A stretch of DNA of 13,659 nt from Clostridia bacterium (GCA_900753135.1 CAADXZ010000094.1:1-13659), one strand, 5' to 3'. Counted from the stretch's first letter, positions 1 through 8,158 are shown. The notes: a model not told the origin generated them from the letters alone. Translations and numbers: made by a program.

Positions 1-1
1 T

Positions 2-1492
2 AAAGAGTTATATTCATCAGGAAGTTTAACAGCAAGAAGTATGACAATAGAAGATTTGAATAAAGCAGTAGGATATGACCCAACCACATATTATAATTAT
101 GGCAAAGAATACACATATACTTCAGGAACATTTTACACATATGAAGAAAACGGCAAGACAGTAACAAGTGAAACACCCAAAGTAGCATCAAGCTCAAATC
201 CAGTAACAGTAAAATACACACTTTATTCTTACAATCCAAGTAGTAATAATTCAACAGTAGGAAATATATTAGAAAGCAGGTATGGCTGGCTCGCTTCGCC
301 GTATGTCTACTTGGACTCTGAGGATGCCTATGCCTACTATGGCTTGAACACGGCTTGTGCTGCCTATGTCGGCGATCTCAGCTCGGTCCTTTTGGCTGGC
401 TACGTGAACGCGCCTTCGTGTGGTCTTCGTCCCGTAGTTTCTCTAAGCTCTAAAGATATGTTGAACTTAGAGGAAACAGGAAAGAATGGCTTAACAGCAG
501 ATACAGCTTGGAATATTATTGGAGTAGATATAACAGGCGAAGAAAAAGTAGGTAATACATTAACAGCCAATATAAGTTTGCCAGCAGATTATACTGTAAT
601 ATCAAAACAATGGTATTCAAATGATTCAAGAAAAACAACAGGTGGAACAGCGATTGCAAATGCGACGGGAAATACATATTTACTAACATCAAATGAAGCA
701 AATAAATACATATATGTTGTGGTAACTGCACAAAAAGCAGATGGAACGACAAAACAATTTACAGCAATAACGACAGAAAGTGTAAAGAATCTTGAAATAA
801 CAGTGACACTAGGAACAACAACATACACATATGATGGAACAGCGAAGGAGCCAGTAATAACAGTAAAAGATGGTAGTACAACATTAACGTCTGGTACACA
901 CTATACAGTAAGTTATAGTAACAACACAAATGCAGGCACAGCAACAGTTACAATAACAATGAAAGGCAATTATAGTGGCACAATAACAAAGAACTTTACA
1001 ATAGAAAGAGCTAAAACAGCTAGTGCCACAGCATCAGACAAAACATACAATGGCTCAGCGCAAATGGGTGTAACAGGAACAAATGTAGATTTGAGTGGAA
1101 CAACAAGTGCAACAAATGTTGGAACTTATACAGCAACAGCAACGCCAAAAGCAAACTATGCTTGGAGTGATGGCACAACAACATCAAAGACGTTGACTTG
1201 GAAAACGATTGCTAAAACATTAACAGTAACTCCAACAAGTGGACAAGGAAAAGCATATGGAACAAGTGATAATGTATTAACATATACATATGAAGGACAA
1301 GTAAGTGGGCAAACACCAGCGTTTGAAGGAGCATTAGCAAGAGAAACAGGAGAAACTCCTGGAGATTACATAATAAATAAAGGTACATTAGCATTAAAAG
1401 ATAATGGAACATTCTTAGCTAAGAATTATACATTGGTACTAAGTAGTACAACTGTACGCTTCACAATCTTTGTAGACGACACTTATTTGTAA
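2..1492 (+). CDS. DGR-type variable surface protein with Ig/MBG repeats (5' truncated)
   Basis: The reading frame is open from base 2, so the true start lies left of the window; the ATG at 41 is internal. Residues below count from that Met. Residues 1-80 lead into a C-type-lectin-like segment (about 81-160) containing WLAS and GLRPVVSL, the pattern seen in DGR target proteins of gut Firmicutes (family knowledge from memory). Residues about 163-250 form an Ig-like domain (KVGNTLTA, QWY, YIYVVVTA). Residues 251-325 (YTYDGTAKEP) and 326-393 (KTYNGSA...NYAWSDGTT) are YDG/MBG-like modules, and 394-477 is an MBG-type module (KAYGTSDNVLTYTYEG). The C-terminus is VDDTYL with no LPXTG, SLH or transmembrane anchor, so any anchor must be N-terminal and outside the window. 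Probably an exported ligand-binding or adhesive protein whose binding surface is diversified by mutagenic retrohoming. The ligand is unknown. Confidence 0.8.
   Translation, partial: KELYSSGSLTARSMTIEDLNKAVGYDPTTYYNYGKEYTYTSGTFYTYEENGKTVTSETPKVASSSNPVTVKYTLYSYNPSSNNSTVGNILESRYGWLASPYVYLDSEDAYAYYGLNTACAAYVGDLSSVLLAGYVNAPSCGLRPVVSLSSKDMLNLEETGKNGLTADTAWNIIGVDITGEEKVGNTLTANISLPADYTVISKQWYSNDSRKTTGGTAIANATGNTYLLTSNEANKYIYVVVTAQKADGTTKQFTAITTESVKNLEITVTLGTTTYTYDGTAKEPVITVKDGSTTLTSGTHYTVSYSNNTNAGTATVTITMKGNYSGTITKNFTIERAKTASATASDKTYNGSAQMGVTGTNVDLSGTTSATNVGTYTATATPKANYAWSDGTTTSKTLTWKTIAKTLTVTPTSGQGKAYGTSDNVLTYTYEGQVSGQTPAFEGALARETGETPGDYIINKGTLALKDNGTFLAKNYTLVLSSTTVRFTIFVDDTYL
281..436 (+). other. 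Candidate DGR variable region (VR) inside the target gene
   Basis: Composition changes abruptly within one reading frame. By hand count, 281-440 has about 19 A in 160 bases and about 56% G+C, while the preceding 160 bases (121-280) have about 72 A. None of the 51 codons from 281 to 433 ends in A, although A-ending codons dominate the rest of the gene. Bases 409-435 are 27 nucleotides without a single A, which fits the GC-rich homing-initiation (IMH) end of a variable region; 283-302 is also A-free. The encoded segment runs from YGWLAS to GLRP, the expected fold location for a DGR variable region. DGRs replace template adenines with random bases, so the diversified copy becomes A-poor. The template repeat and reverse transcriptase are not in the window, so the assignment rests on composition and protein pattern. 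Confidence 0.7.
437..477 (+). repeat. Inverted repeat/hairpin at the 3' edge of the variable region
   Basis: GTTT-CTCTAAG (437-447) pairs with CTTAGAG-(G)-AAAC (466-477), giving 11 base pairs with one bulged G at 473 and an 18-base loop. It starts where the A-free end of the candidate variable region stops. DGRs such as that of Bordetella phage BPP-1 have a hairpin or cruciform just after the variable region that promotes homing. The loop here is longer than the classical 4-base loop, so the functional analogy is inferred. Confidence 0.45.
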
Positions 1493-1681
1493 TCTTAGAA
1501 ACACAATGGATATATGAGAAAAATGCTCGGCCAGTAAAAATAAAAAAACAAAAGTTGAGGAGAAAAAAATAAACAAAAGCTTGGAACTTGAAATAAGAAG
1601 TAAAAAGACGAGCGAGTAGGCTTCTGGCCTGCTTGCACAAGCCGATGCTTGAAAAATGACCTTAAAAATATCGACCAAAAT
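1493..1681. other. Non-coding gap with a short GC-richer, hairpin-forming island
   Basis: No credible gene is seen on either strand here; minus-strand open frames are low-complexity shadows. Most of the stretch is A-rich, but about 1606-1651 is richer in G and C and folds locally: AGGC (1618-1621) with GCCT (1627-1630), and CAAGC (1638-1642) with GCTTG (1647-1651). It is not similar to the variable region at 281-436, so it is not its template repeat. A small RNA, or a degraded remnant at the end of the target gene, is possible. Confidence 0.3.
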
Positions 1682-1723
1682 AAAAGTACAGAAAAAGTGG
1701 AACTCCACAATTTCTGTACTTTT
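1682..1723. terminator. Bidirectional intrinsic terminator between convergent genes
   Basis: AAAAGTACAGAAA (1682-1694) pairs perfectly with TTTCTGTACTTTT (1711-1723). An inner GTGG/CCAC stem (1697-1700/1705-1708) sits above a small AA/AA internal loop. T-runs follow on the plus strand, and the minus strand also reads into a T-rich tail. The position suits ending both the variable surface gene on the left and the aminopeptidase on the right. Confidence 0.85.
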
Positions 1724-1765
1724 TTGTACTCTATTTATAAATTTTTTAAAACAAATGCGCAAATT

Positions 1766-3181
1766 TTATTCAAAGAACACTTTGTATGCTCTGTATGACA
1801 TATAAACGTCGAATTTGCTTGATACTTCATATGGTGAGTGCATTGAAAGCACTGGTGTTCCACAATCTATTACGTTTAATCCTTTGTTTGCTAGTATATA
1901 TGCGATTGTGCCACCGCCACCCTCGTCTACTTTTCCTAATTCACTTATTTGGAATCTTACTTTGTTGTCATCAAATAATTTTCTAATGCTTGCAACGTAT
2001 TCTGCGTTTGCGTCGTTTGCACCAGATTTTCCACGTGCTCCTGTGTATTTGTTTAGTCCAACTCCCATTCCAAAGAAAGATGCATTTCTCTTTTCAGAAG
2101 CACTAGCATAAATAGGATCAAAAGCTCCATCAACATCAGCAGATAACATTCTAGATAATGCAAGACATCTATTCATAACATTCATGTCTGTATCTTCTTT
2201 ATGAAGACGTAACAATTCTCCTAAAAATGTTTCAAACATTCTAGATTCCATACCAGTATTACCAATACTTCCTATTTCTTCTTTATCAACAAGTAAGCAT
2301 ATAGCAGTCTTTTCTGGCTTTTCGGTTTCTAAAATAGCTTGTAAAGAAGTGTATGCACATACTCTATCATCTTGACCGTATCCACCAACCATACTTCTAT
2401 CAAAACCAATACTATTAGCTCTAAAAGCAGGAACGATTTCTAATTCTGCACTTATAAAGTCTTTTTCAATGATTCCATATTTTTCATTTAATATTTTCAT
2501 AATGTTAAGCTTAACTTTTTCATTAACTTTATCGTCGTCAAAAGGAATACTTCCAATTAGAAGATTCAAATCTTCTCCTTCAATACCTTCTGAAAGTTTC
2601 TTTTCCATTTGTTTTCTTGCCATGTGAGGAAGTAAGTCAGTAATAACAAAAGTTGTATCATCTCCTTCTTCACCAACGCAAATTTCCACATTTGTTCCAT
2701 CTTTTAATGCCACAACACCATGTATAGCAAGAGGAATTGTAACCCATTGATATTTTTTTATTCCACCATAATAATGAGTTTTTAAATAAGCAAAGTTTGT
2801 ATCTTCATAAAGTGGATTTGGTTTTAAATCCAAACGTGGTGAATCAATATGTGCACCAACAACATTAAATCCATCTGCAATAGGATTAGAACCAATCACG
2901 GCTAAAAATATATTTTTATCACGGTTTATAAAATATACTTTATCACCTGCTTTTAAAGTTTTAAATTTATCAAGTGATTTAAATCCTTTTTTCTCAGCAA
3001 GTGCAATTGCTTCTCGTACACATTCTCTTTCTGTTTTGCATGTATTTAAAAATTTAATATATCCATCACAAAACTTAATAATAGCTTTTTTTTCAGTTTC
3101 TGTAGCTTCTTCCCAGCCATTTTTATCATTACATAAAAGCTTGTCTTTAAGCTTTTGACCAACAGTTTTTGTTTCAGCCAT
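1766..3181 (-). CDS. M18 family zinc aminopeptidase
   Basis: A cytosolic exopeptidase that removes N-terminal residues from peptides, needing two metal ions. The 471 residues match the usual length of bacterial M18 enzymes. Expected metal-site motifs are visible in order: GAHIDSPRLD (His111), GQDDR (Asp271), DKEEIGS (catalytic Glu301, metal ligand Glu302), SADVDGAFDP (Asp349) and SMHSPYE (His448). No signal peptide is present, which fits a cytoplasmic role in peptide turnover. The ATG start is fixed by a strong AAGGAGGT site (complement of 3189-3196) a few bases upstream. The gene stands alone with its own promoter, is divergent from the SLH operon and converges on the Ig-repeat gene. M18 includes aspartyl and broader-specificity members, and the sequence alone does not settle the preference. 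Confidence 0.95.
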   Translation of the reverse strand: MAETKTVGQKLKDKLLCNDKNGWEEATETEKKAIIKFCDGYIKFLNTCKTERECVREAIALAEKKGFKSLDKFKTLKAGDKVYFINRDKNIFLAVIGSNPIADGFNVVGAHIDSPRLDLKPNPLYEDTNFAYLKTHYYGGIKKYQWVTIPLAIHGVVALKDGTNVEICVGEEGDDTTFVITDLLPHMARKQMEKKLSEGIEGEDLNLLIGSIPFDDDKVNEKVKLNIMKILNEKYGIIEKDFISAELEIVPAFRANSIGFDRSMVGGYGQDDRVCAYTSLQAILETEKPEKTAICLLVDKEEIGSIGNTGMESRMFETFLGELLRLHKEDTDMNVMNRCLALSRMLSADVDGAFDPIYASASEKRNASFFGMGVGLNKYTGARGKSGANDANAEYVASIRKLFDDNKVRFQISELGKVDEGGGGTIAYILANKGLNVIDCGTPVLSMHSPYEVSSKFDVYMSYRAYKVFFE

Positions 3182-3221
3182 AAAAAATACCTCCTTATAT
3201 AATTTTTTCCTTTATGAAAAT

Positions 3222-3250
3222 ATTATATACATATGAAAAAATATTATCAA
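3222..3250 (-). promoter_or_regulatory. Sigma-A type promoter of the M18 aminopeptidase
   Basis: Read on the minus strand, TTGATA (complement of 3245-3250) and TATAAT (complement of 3222-3227) are separated by 17 bases. The -10 is perfect and the -35 matches 5 of 6. It lies about 40 bases before the start codon and its AAGGAGGT site. Confidence 0.75.
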
Positions 3251-3309
3251 GAAAAATGAAAATTTGTTTATAATCCAGCAGGTATAGAGCAAAATTTAAA
3301 ATATAAATA

Positions 3310-3338
3310 TTGTCTTGATAAAAGTTTTAGTTTATAAT
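3310..3338 (+). promoter_or_regulatory. Sigma-A type promoter of the SLH/surface operon
   Basis: TTGTCT (3310-3315), a 17-base spacer and a perfect TATAAT (3333-3338). The predicted transcript start, near 3345, leaves about 70 bases of leader before the ATG at 3418. It also makes an ATG at 3355 an unlikely start. Confidence 0.7.
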
Positions 3339-3417
3339 ATTAATATAGAAAAATATGTCAAAAAATCTAGATTTTGGAAGAAACAAAACTAGAAGAATTG
3401 ATGCAGGAGGTGTACAT

Positions 3418-4032
3418 ATGAAAAAAATTTTAGCAATATTTTTATGCTTTATAATGCTTATTAGTACAACATGTTTTGCAGCAGGTTTTTCAGATTTAAC
3501 ATCAGAGCATTGGGCATATAAAAATGTAACAAACCTAGTGGAAAATGGAGTTATAAATGGATATCCGGATGGAACTTATAGACCAGAAAACACAATAACA
3601 AGAGGAGAATTTTTTAAACTTATGATGACAGCGGCAGAGGGAGAGGAATTTTTTACGATTCTAAACATGGTAGCTGAAAAATGGACAGATTCGTATATGC
3701 ATTATGCTGAAAATGAAGGTCTTATGATGGATGGAACATCAATTGAAAATGTGGATGATCCTATTACTAGATTAGAAATGGTTGTTGTATTATCTAAAAC
3801 AGCTAGCAAAAAAAATATAAGAAGAGCTTTTTATGAGGATGGAAAAGCCACATTAAAAACAACCACATTTAACGACATTTCAGAACTTAGTGAAATAGAC
3901 CAAATTTATATAAGGAATGCGACTGACCTTGGTTTGATTAATGGATACACAGATGGAAGCTTTAAACCAAATGGATATATGACAAGAGCAGAAGTAGCAA
4001 CTATTATATATAGATTCTTATCTATAAAGTAA
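3418..4032 (+). CDS. Small secreted S-layer-homology (SLH) domain protein
   Basis: A 204-residue exported protein made almost entirely of SLH repeats, which bind secondary cell-wall polymers and hold proteins on the cell surface. The start at 3418 was chosen over the in-frame ATG at 3355 because AGGAGG lies just upstream (3406-3411) and translation then begins directly with a signal peptide (MKKILAIFLCFIML, probable cleavage after CFA at residue 21). Three SLH units follow: residues 24-70 (HWAYKNV, GYPDGTYRPENTITRGEF), about 87-128 (WTDSYMHYAENEGLM, ITRLEMVVVL) and 151-203 (FNDI, INGYTDGSFKPNGYMTRAEV). Nothing beyond the repeats suggests an enzymatic role. The gap to the next gene is 13 bases, so the two are co-transcribed. 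I infer that it is a wall-binding partner or adaptor for the large downstream protein, which has no SLH repeats itself. Confidence 0.9.
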   Translation: MKKILAIFLCFIMLISTTCFAAGFSDLTSEHWAYKNVTNLVENGVINGYPDGTYRPENTITRGEFFKLMMTAAEGEEFFTILNMVAEKWTDSYMHYAENEGLMMDGTSIENVDDPITRLEMVVVLSKTASKKNIRRAFYEDGKATLKTTTFNDISELSEIDQIYIRNATDLGLINGYTDGSFKPNGYMTRAEVATIIYRFLSIK

Positions 4033-4045
4033 GGAGGAGATTCAT

Positions 4046-7000
4046 ATGAATTTTGTTAGAAAAAATAAAATATCAATTATTTTATTATTAAGTATTATGA
4101 TTATCTCCATACTTAGTTTTTCAATTATGTGCTATGGAGATGAAAAAGATAATCTGACAATAACTACCGAAAACTATAATGATGAATTAGAGATGGCAAA
4201 GGAATTTGCCCAAACGTTGAATGATTCAAATGTTTTTCAAAATTTCCGAGAGCATTATACAACAGATAGCCCTGGATACACGCCAGAGCCACATATAGGA
4301 GCTGGAGAAGATATTAATACTGGAATAAGATATGTAGACTCAGATCAATCTAGTAAACTTCCAACTGTAAATGGTGAAAAGGTAGATAGTTTTAAAGTGA
4401 CGTTAACACGATCTGAACATATGACAACAGAAGAGTTTTCAGAAAGAGTAGCAGACTATTTTAATACACCTGATAGAAGCAAAAAATACTATGATATTTA
4501 TAAAAACAGTCCCAATTTTAAAGATGGTGTTCCATATGGCTACTTAGCAAAGGATGGTAAAAATATAACTGTAGAAGCCACTATTGGCAAGGATGGTAAA
4601 GTAGTACTGCATTTACCAGACGATTTTCCAGAGGGAATATACGCTGTTACTCATATTACAATAAATGGAGTAAATTATGAAGTTCGAAAATATGATCGAG
4701 TTTATGCGAGAAATGGTGAAGTCGAAAATCCGAGTGATCCAGGTAGTCCATCAACACCACAAGAGGATGATGATCAGCCAAATGAATCACATAGATGGGC
4801 AAACATTAGTATAAGTACAGCAACTTATAAACATAAAGAACCATCAAGAAATGGAAGCATAAGTAGCGATATATATAATGTTAGTGAAGCTATTCCAACA
4901 AGTGAAAATTTGAAATTTGCGGCAACGGCGGATGACTCTTTGTATAGTGTAACAGAAAGAAAATATGTTGGAACAGCAGGAGTTAGAGATATTACGCTAG
5001 TTGCAAATGCAACTTATATAGTACCATGTCATTGCACTAAAAAAGTATACAAAAAAGACGAAAATGGAAAAACCGTTGCTAAGTACGTACCAGTAAATCA
5101 TCATTGGGGTACACACACAAGATCAGTTTCAAAAACAGAGAAAGGATTTTCGTATACAGCGCCAGAAAAAGTATATCATGATGTTCCGGTATCAACGATG
5201 TATCCTGTAAGCAATGCTACAATAAATGGTGCACCGGTTGATGGAAGTGTTTCTATAGGTCTTACAGGTGGACCTGTAGTAGGACCACAAACAATTAATG
5301 TAAAAAAACGTTTACCTAATGTAAGTAAGACTATGTCAAGTGGACGAGGCCCATTTAATTCTAGAGCTGAAGCAGAGGCTTCTTTAAACCCAACTATACA
5401 GAGCATAAAGAATTCTATAATGGGTGAATGTAATTCAGCGATAACACAAACAGGAAGCTGCAATTATCAGTATAGAGGTTTAGTTGTTACAACAAAAAGC
5501 ACAAATAGTCATAAACCAGATATAGTAAAAACATCAAATGGCACAACTAAGATGATACCACCAACAAAAGAAAATGGTAATTATTCAACAAATGGTGCTG
5601 TAAATTATAGTGGTATTCCTTTTGTTATGGGAGTTAATAGTGTTTTCGTTCACACTCCAGTAGTGAACAATGCAAGTATTACATATATAGAGCCATTTAT
5701 AAATCAAAAAATTAATATTGATAATACAAGAAAGTATTTACAACTAGATAAAAGCTTTACAATAACAATACCTAATGATGGTCAACATAGAAATTCAAAA
5801 GGCTACATGGCAAGGTTGTATAACTCATATCAAGCAGTAACAAAACTTATAACAAACTGGGGTAAAATTAAAGATGTACAATTATCTTTTGATGCATATT
5901 TGCATGAAGGAAATTCAAGAACTATGATAAAAGCGGGAACTTGGTTAAGTTCACTTGGAAAAGCCACAACGGAAGGTAAATATACATTTACTATACCAGT
6001 ATGGGCACAAGAAGGAGCGGGTACAATTAAAACAAGAGTTGTTGCTGAAAATGGATCAATAAATTCTCCATCTCAAGAAGGTGCAAACCTTGATCCGAAC
6101 AATTATATTGCAACAAAAGATATAAATGTTGAGATAGTTGGAAAGATTTATGATTTGAGAATTTCCTCAACAAATGATCCGGGATGGCAAAATATAAAGG
6201 GTCAAAATGGAAACTACATAACAGCAAAAGAATTTGCATTTGGACAGCTTGGACAAAATGCAGTTAATGGATATAAATATGCACCAAAATTAGGGTACAC
6301 AATAGCATTTGATTTTAAAACAAAAGGAATAAAGAGTAATAATGTAAATGTAAGTATACAACCAGAAGGGTTCTACTTTGTAAGTAAAAGTGGTGGAAAG
6401 GCAGAAAGAGTAGATTTATATTATAATACAACAAAACAAAAGTACATCAAGATAAGTACAGGTGACAAAACAAATATCCCTGTTATAACAAATTTAACAA
6501 GTCCATTTATGAAAGTTAGCAAGCAAGAACTTATAGATTCAGTAAGAATAATGAATAACAAACTAGGAGCAGGCTATAATTATTCAAGTAATGTTAATAT
6601 TGGATATTTTCCAAGATTAAGTATGCCAGAAAATTTAAGATTATGTTATAACAACCTTACTGAATACGTTGGAAATGGATTATATAAGAAAAATGAAGCA
6701 GCTATCATAAGTGATGCAACAAATGGATTTGCATATAACACAAGATGGAGCGTTTTAAAAGACGCTGCTAATGGGAAAGATGTAGTTTTGGGAGCTGTAG
6801 GACACTGGTATGCAGGATATAAACTTCCAGCATCAACAGTAGCAGTTCCACAAGGAAAAACATCTTCTGACATAATAAATAATCCAAATATAATAAAGAA
6901 AGATGGATATATATTAGTTAAATTCAATATAAGAACAAGTTATGACAAATGGGAATACTTAGAGTATAAAGGCCCAGAATCATTAAATGAAGGCAAAGCA

Positions 7001-7177
7001 GAGTTAACACCAGAATGGCCAGGAAAAGTTGTTACTCCAGGAGTTACTCCATTAGAGCCAACAACACCAACAAAGTTACCAAATGGTAAAAATGCAGATA
7101 TTCCAGTAGGAATAGTTGGAATATTTGAAACAGATTATAGATCTTCAAATGATTATGAAACAGAAGGAACACACTAA
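4046..7177 (+). CDS. Large exported surface protein of unknown function (1043 aa)
   Basis: Starts at an ATG with AAGGAGGAG just upstream, 13 bases after the SLH gene. Residues 1-30 form a signal peptide or N-terminal membrane anchor with a long hydrophobic core (IILLLSIMIISILSF). Residues 35-222 include an alpha/beta-looking segment and a beta segment ending YEVRKYDRVY. Residues 226-248 are a Pro/Ser/acidic linker. Residues 250-990 are a long Thr/Asn/Gly/aromatic-rich, mostly beta-predicted body with few Cys (328, 330, 462, 472, 867). A Pro/Thr-rich stretch (995-1014) precedes the C-terminus. There is no SLH, LPXTG or C-terminal membrane helix. The body around 536-620 (FVHTPVVNNASI, YLQLDKSFTITIPNDGQ) recalls, from memory only, the DUF5704 type of surface protein; I cannot confirm this. 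A cell-surface scaffold or adhesin held by the co-transcribed SLH protein is the simplest inference. Confidence 0.85.
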   Translation: MNFVRKNKISIILLLSIMIISILSFSIMCYGDEKDNLTITTENYNDELEMAKEFAQTLNDSNVFQNFREHYTTDSPGYTPEPHIGAGEDINTGIRYVDSDQSSKLPTVNGEKVDSFKVTLTRSEHMTTEEFSERVADYFNTPDRSKKYYDIYKNSPNFKDGVPYGYLAKDGKNITVEATIGKDGKVVLHLPDDFPEGIYAVTHITINGVNYEVRKYDRVYARNGEVENPSDPGSPSTPQEDDDQPNESHRWANISISTATYKHKEPSRNGSISSDIYNVSEAIPTSENLKFAATADDSLYSVTERKYVGTAGVRDITLVANATYIVPCHCTKKVYKKDENGKTVAKYVPVNHHWGTHTRSVSKTEKGFSYTAPEKVYHDVPVSTMYPVSNATINGAPVDGSVSIGLTGGPVVGPQTINVKKRLPNVSKTMSSGRGPFNSRAEAEASLNPTIQSIKNSIMGECNSAITQTGSCNYQYRGLVVTTKSTNSHKPDIVKTSNGTTKMIPPTKENGNYSTNGAVNYSGIPFVMGVNSVFVHTPVVNNASITYIEPFINQKINIDNTRKYLQLDKSFTITIPNDGQHRNSKGYMARLYNSYQAVTKLITNWGKIKDVQLSFDAYLHEGNSRTMIKAGTWLSSLGKATTEGKYTFTIPVWAQEGAGTIKTRVVAENGSINSPSQEGANLDPNNYIATKDINVEIVGKIYDLRISSTNDPGWQNIKGQNGNYITAKEFAFGQLGQNAVNGYKYAPKLGYTIAFDFKTKGIKSNNVNVSIQPEGFYFVSKSGGKAERVDLYYNTTKQKYIKISTGDKTNIPVITNLTSPFMKVSKQELIDSVRIMNNKLGAGYNYSSNVNIGYFPRLSMPENLRLCYNNLTEYVGNGLYKKNEAAIISDATNGFAYNTRWSVLKDAANGKDVVLGAVGHWYAGYKLPASTVAVPQGKTSSDIINNPNIIKKDGYILVKFNIRTSYDKWEYLEYKGPESLNEGKAELTPEWPGKVVTPGVTPLEPTTPTKLPNGKNADIPVGIVGIFETDYRSSNDYETEGTH

Positions 7178-7208
7178 TATATAGGGTTAAAATTAATAAA
7201 AAGTTTGT

Positions 7209-7240
7209 AGGATTCAAGCATTAGCTTGAATCCTCTTTTA
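7209..7240 (+). terminator. Intrinsic terminator of the SLH/surface operon
   Basis: AGGATTCAAGC (7209-7219), loop ATTA and GCTTGAATCCT (7224-7234) form a perfect 11-base-pair hairpin followed by a T-rich tail (CTTTTA). It lies about 30 bases after the large surface gene stops and before the minD promoter. Confidence 0.9.
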
Positions 7241-7262
7241 TATTAGAAACCCCAAAAAACAC

Positions 7263-7291
7263 TTGACTTTTAAGCATTATACCTATAATAT
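7263..7291 (+). promoter_or_regulatory. Promoter of the minD-minE-rodA-dusB operon
   Basis: TTGACT (7263-7268) is followed either by a perfect TATAAT at 7284-7289 with a short 15-base spacer, or by TAATAT at 7286-7291 with the ideal 17-base spacer. Either reading places the transcript start around 7297, leaving a leader of about 65 bases before minD. Confidence 0.65.
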
Positions 7292-7363
7292 AAAAGTGTA
7301 CGGAAATAAGCATTTGCAAGAAAATCTTGAAAGGCTTATTTAAAGATTGGAGGATATAATTTT

Positions 7364-8158
7364 ATGGGTGAAGTAATCGTTATAACATCAGGAAAAGGTG
7401 GGGTTGGAAAAACAACAAGTGCAGCTAATATTGGAACAGCTTTAACAATGATGGGAAAAAGAGTAGCATTAGTTGACACAGATATAGGACTTAGAAATCT
7501 AGATGTTGTTATGGGCCTTGAAAATAGAATTGTATATGACATTGTTGACGTGGTTGAAGAAAACTGTAAATTGAAACAAGCTTTAATAAAAGATAGAAGA
7601 TATGAAGGTTTGTTTTTATTACCAGCAGCTCAAACACGTGATAAAAATGCTGTTAATGAAGAACAGATGAAAAAAATATGTGAAGAATTAAAAATGGAAT
7701 TTGACTATGTAATTATAGACTGCCCAGCAGGAATAGAGCAAGGTTTTAAAAATGCTATTGCTGGTGCAGATAGAGCATTAGTCGTTACAACGCCAGAGGT
7801 TTCTGCAGTTAGAGATGCAGACAGAATAGTTGGTTTGTTAGAATCAAGTAATTTACCAAAACCTCAACTAATATTAAATAGGATTAGAACAAAAATGGTT
7901 CAAAGAGGCCAAATGATGGACGCTGATGATATAGTAGAATTGTTATCAATTAAACTTATCGGTGCGATTCCTGATGATGAAAATGTTATAATTCAAACAA
8001 ATAAAGGTGAGCCATCTGTAACAAACTCAAAATCTATGTCGGGTAAAGCTTATATGGAAACTGCAAAAAGAATATTGGGCGAACAAATAGAAATCACAAT
8101 GCCTGGTAAAAATGAAAGTTTCTGGCAGAAGATGAAGATTGCTTTCGCTGGCAAATAG
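7364..8158 (+). CDS. minD: Septum site-determining ATPase MinD
   Basis: A ParA/MinD-class ATPase that dimerises on ATP, binds the inner face of the membrane and recruits the division inhibitor MinC so that the Z-ring forms only at mid-cell. The 264-residue length is typical. The deviant Walker A motif is at 10-18 (GKGGVGKTT, signature Lys11 and Lys16), switch I is VDTDIGLRNLD (38-47), and Walker B is VIIDCPAG (116-123). The C-terminal residues 252-264 (SFWQKMKIAFAGK) form the amphipathic membrane-targeting helix. The start has GGAGG 10 bases upstream. It is first in an operon with minE 41 bases downstream. No minC precedes it, which differs from the common minC-minD-minE order. Confidence 0.97.
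   Translation: MGEVIVITSGKGGVGKTTSAANIGTALTMMGKRVALVDTDIGLRNLDVVMGLENRIVYDIVDVVEENCKLKQALIKDRRYEGLFLLPAAQTRDKNAVNEEQMKKICEELKMEFDYVIIDCPAGIEQGFKNAIAGADRALVVTTPEVSAVRDADRIVGLLESSNLPKPQLILNRIRTKMVQRGQMMDADDIVELLSIKLIGAIPDDENVIIQTNKGEPSVTNSKSMSGKAYMETAKRILGEQIEITMPGKNESFWQKMKIAFAGK

Noticed and set aside
516..1412. Several minus-strand open frames within the Ig-repeat gene
   Set aside because: They encode Leu/Tyr/His/Ser-rich low-complexity shadows of repetitive A-rich codons, without ribosome binding sites.
1493..1765. Possible DGR template repeat or accessory gene after the target gene
   Set aside because: No stretch resembles 281-436 even allowing free change at A positions, and no Avd-like or reverse-transcriptase frame exists here or elsewhere in the window.
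3355..3417. Upstream in-frame ATG giving a 21-residue longer SLH protein
   Set aside because: It lacks a ribosome binding site, lies within about 10 bases of the predicted transcript start, and would bury the signal peptide behind charged residues. ATG 3418 has AGGAGG and begins the signal peptide.
4118..4138. Possible lipobox (SIMC) in the large exported protein
   Set aside because: Met before the Cys does not fit the lipobox consensus, so an ordinary signal peptide or N-terminal anchor is more likely.
7073..7090. LPNGK near the C-terminus of the large exported protein as a sortase motif
   Set aside because: It is not LPXTG and no hydrophobic helix with a basic tail follows; the protein continues with polar residues to its stop.
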